From the NCBI GenBank assembly GCA_947589505.1, contig CANQCF010000013.1:1-36990 (forward strand): a DNA stretch of 36,990 nt, written 5' to 3'. Both the position numbers and the translations under genes were made by a program. The notes under the pieces are model-generated. The model worked only from the letters and a program-made list of their open reading frames with translations. It searched no databases and was not told the DNA's origin. This document shows positions 35,003 through 36,990 of this stretch, in pieces; positions within the stretch are counted from its first letter, which is position 1; each line of letters opens with the position of its first letter. This DNA comes from an uncultured Acetatifactor sp. (GTDB lineage Bacteria > Bacillota > Clostridia > Lachnospirales > Lachnospiraceae).

Positions 35003-36990
35003 ATGAAATATGAATACTCTGAAAATGTATTGGTTCAGGACAGCGCGGCAGCTCTTATGCATGATGAGTTGGGATGGGATGTCGTCTTTGCTTATAATAC
35101 AGAAGTGCTTGGCGAGAACGGTACGCTTGGCAGGAAAGATTACCATGAGATTGTCTTATGGAGATACTTCAATCAGGCTCTGAAGAAGCTGAATCCGTGG
35201 ATCACAGAGGAACAGATCACTGAAGCACGACAGACGCTTTCATCACACATATCTTCGGCATCGTTGCTTCAGATCAATGAAGAAAAGTATTTCATGATCC
35301 GAGATGGGATTCCGGTGACTGTTAAGAAACCGAATGGGAAGACAGAGGAAAAGAAGGCTATTATAATTGACTTTAATGATCCAGAAAATAATCATTTCCT
35401 TGCCGTGAAGGAATTGAAAATCCACGGAGACTTTTATCGCAGGCGAACAGATATTGTGGGATTTGTAAATGGTTTGCCACTGTTGTTCATAGAATTGAAG
35501 CGGAATGATGTAGACGTTGAGAACGCCTATACAGATAACTACACAGATTACCAGGACACAATACCATTTCTGTTCTACTACAACGCCTTCCTTATGCTTT
35601 CTAATGGTATGGAGGCTAAAGTTGGAACCCTTGGCAGTAAATATGAATTCTTCCATGAGTGGAAGCGTCTGTCCGAGGATGATGAAGGCAGTGTGGCTCT
35701 TGAAACTATGCTTCGAGGTATCTGCAAGAAAGAAAATTTTCTTGATTTGTATGAGAATTTCATTCTTTACGATCATTCCGATGGAAAGACCGTAAAGATT
35801 CTGGCAAGGAACCATCAGTATCTGGGAGTTAATGAGGCAGTAAAGGCTTATGGGGAGCGTCAGCTTCGCGAAGGTAAGTTAGGTGTTTTCTGGCATACGC
35901 AGGGATCCGGTAAGAGTTATTCTATGCTGTTCCTGTCACAGAAGATTCGCAGGAAGTTCTCTGGTTCTCCGACAATTGTTGTATTGACTGATCGTGATGA
36001 ATTGAATAAGCAAATCTGTGGCACATTTGAGGCTTGTGGCCTTCTTGGAAAAACCGAAGGAAAGAAGTTCATGGCTACTAGCGGTACGGATCTGATCCAT
36101 AAATTGAAGGGAAATCCAAGTTTTATCTTCACATTGATCCAGAAATTTAATAAGCCGGACGAACCACCGATCTATCCGGATCATGATATTCTCATCATTT
36201 CGGATGAAGCACATCGCAGTCAGTACGGCGTGTTCGCTGACAATATTGAGAAGTTACTACCTACAGCATCCCGGATTGGTTTTACTGGAACACCGCTGTT
36301 GTCATCCAATGAGATTACAGCCAGAACGTTCGGCGGGTATATTTCCGTATATGATTTTAAGCGTGCCGTAGAGGATAAGGCTACTGTGCCACTATATTAC
36401 GAGAATCGTGGCGATAAGATAAAGGAAATCAAGAATCCGGATATCACGGATAAGATTCTGGATGCCATTGATGAGGCGGATTTGAATCCAGATCAGGCTG
36501 AGAAAGTGATGCATGAGTTTGAGAAGGAAGTGCACCTTTTAACTGCAGAGCCGCGTCTTCTGGCTATTGCAAAGGATTTTGTTAGACATTACAGCGATCT
36601 GTGGACTACGGGGAAAGCGATGTTTGTTTGTCTAAATAAGGTTACATGTGTTCGTATGTATGACTATGTTCAGAAATATTGGCAGAAGGAAATAGAAGCG
36701 CTTGAACAGAAAATTGCGGGTGCTATATCGGATCAAGAGCAGATGGAATTGTCTCGCAAACTGAAATGGATGAAGGACACAGAGATGTGCGTGGTCATCA
36801 GCCAGGAGCAGAATGAGATCCAGACTTTTAAGAAGTGGAAGCTGAATATACTGCCTCATAGGGAAAAATTAGAGAAGCGGGAATTGGATAAAGAATTCAA
36901 GGATCCCTATAGTAATTTCCGTGTCGTATTCGTCTGTGCGATGTGGCTGACCGGCTTTGATGTAAAGACACTTTCCTGCCTTTATTTGGA
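35003..36990 (+). CDS. hsdR: Type I restriction endonuclease subunit HsdR, truncated by window end
   Basis: An open frame from the ATG at 35003, with AGGAGG nine bases upstream, runs 662 codons to the window edge. HsdR is the motor and nuclease of type I enzymes. The N-terminal PD-(D/E)xK nuclease has RRRTDIVGFVNGLPLLFIEL then KR, giving Asp150, Glu164 and Lys166. Helicase motif I is HTQGSGKSYS (GSGKS 301-305), motif II DEAHRSQYG (401-404) and motif III RIGFTGTP. VVFVCAMWLTGFD near the edge belongs to the second RecA-like domain. Members are usually about 1000 residues, so the last third lies outside the window. All visible motifs are intact, so the system is probably active. Confidence 0.96.
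   Translation, partial: MKYEYSENVLVQDSAAALMHDELGWDVVFAYNTEVLGENGTLGRKDYHEIVLWRYFNQALKKLNPWITEEQITEARQTLSSHISSASLLQINEEKYFMIRDGIPVTVKKPNGKTEEKKAIIIDFNDPENNHFLAVKELKIHGDFYRRRTDIVGFVNGLPLLFIELKRNDVDVENAYTDNYTDYQDTIPFLFYYNAFLMLSNGMEAKVGTLGSKYEFFHEWKRLSEDDEGSVALETMLRGICKKENFLDLYENFILYDHSDGKTVKILARNHQYLGVNEAVKAYGERQLREGKLGVFWHTQGSGKSYSMLFLSQKIRRKFSGSPTIVVLTDRDELNKQICGTFEACGLLGKTEGKKFMATSGTDLIHKLKGNPSFIFTLIQKFNKPDEPPIYPDHDILIISDEAHRSQYGVFADNIEKLLPTASRIGFTGTPLLSSNEITARTFGGYISVYDFKRAVEDKATVPLYYENRGDKIKEIKNPDITDKILDAIDEADLNPDQAEKVMHEFEKEVHLLTAEPRLLAIAKDFVRHYSDLWTTGKAMFVCLNKVTCVRMYDYVQKYWQKEIEALEQKIAGAISDQEQMELSRKLKWMKDTEMCVVISQEQNEIQTFKKWKLNILPHREKLEKRELDKEFKDPYSNFRVVFVCAMWLTGFDVKTLSCLYL

Overview
The window spans the chromosomal replication origin of a low-to-moderate GC Gram-positive anaerobe, most likely a member of the Lachnospiraceae or a related Clostridia. 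The basis is gene order (rsmG, mnmG, mnmE, jag, yidC, yidD, rnpA, rpmH, then oriC, dnaA, dnaN, an S4-domain gene, recF, gyrB, gyrA), the clostridial form of YidC, and the nearby mutS2 and yhaM genes. The assignment rests on recognising protein families, not on a database search.

Layout. 1-834: a GNAT gene cut by the window edge, the decayed remains of a second GNAT-like gene, and a parS-like site. 835-1800: a soluble DegS-type histidine kinase with no regulator beside it. 1982-9959 (minus strand): rsmG, mnmG and mnmE, whose intergenic gaps all contain locally duplicated DNA, then the rpmH-rnpA-yidD-yidC-jag ribosome and membrane-insertion operon. 9960-12250: a bipartite oriC, with DnaA-box clusters on both sides of dnaA. 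12253-19646 (plus strand): dnaN, S4 gene, recF, gyrB and gyrA, closed by a strong hairpin. 19841-21031: a CPA2-type cation/proton antiporter. 21028-25875 (minus strand, head-on to replication): mutS2, an OmpR-type response regulator, its membrane histidine kinase, and a 52-residue single-pass membrane protein. 26106-30385 (plus strand): a membrane-anchored HtrA-like protein that has lost its catalytic triad, a YhaM-type HD/OB exonuclease, and rlmD with an extra C-terminal module. 30386-36990: a defence island with an AT-rich DUF4062 gene followed by a type I restriction-modification operon hsdM-hsdS-hsdR; hsdR runs off the end.

How it works together. The two arms diverge from oriC, so nearly all genes are transcribed in the direction of replication; the 21.0-25.9 kb block is the main exception. 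DnaA boxes flank dnaA and one lies just before the dnaN start, suggesting coupled control of initiation and clamp synthesis. The left arm joins ribosome and RNA maturation (L34, RNase P protein, RsmG, MnmE/MnmG) with membrane protein insertion (YidC/YidD).

Points most worth following up: the HtrA-like pseudoprotease; the composition change that coincides with the rlmD C-terminal module and opens the defence island; DUF4062 placed next to hsdMSR; the hydrophilic insertions in GyrB and MnmG; the neutral residue at the usual Arg position in YidC; the three repeat-bearing gaps; the unannotated small membrane gene in the kinase operon; and the GNAT relic and parS-like site at the left edge.
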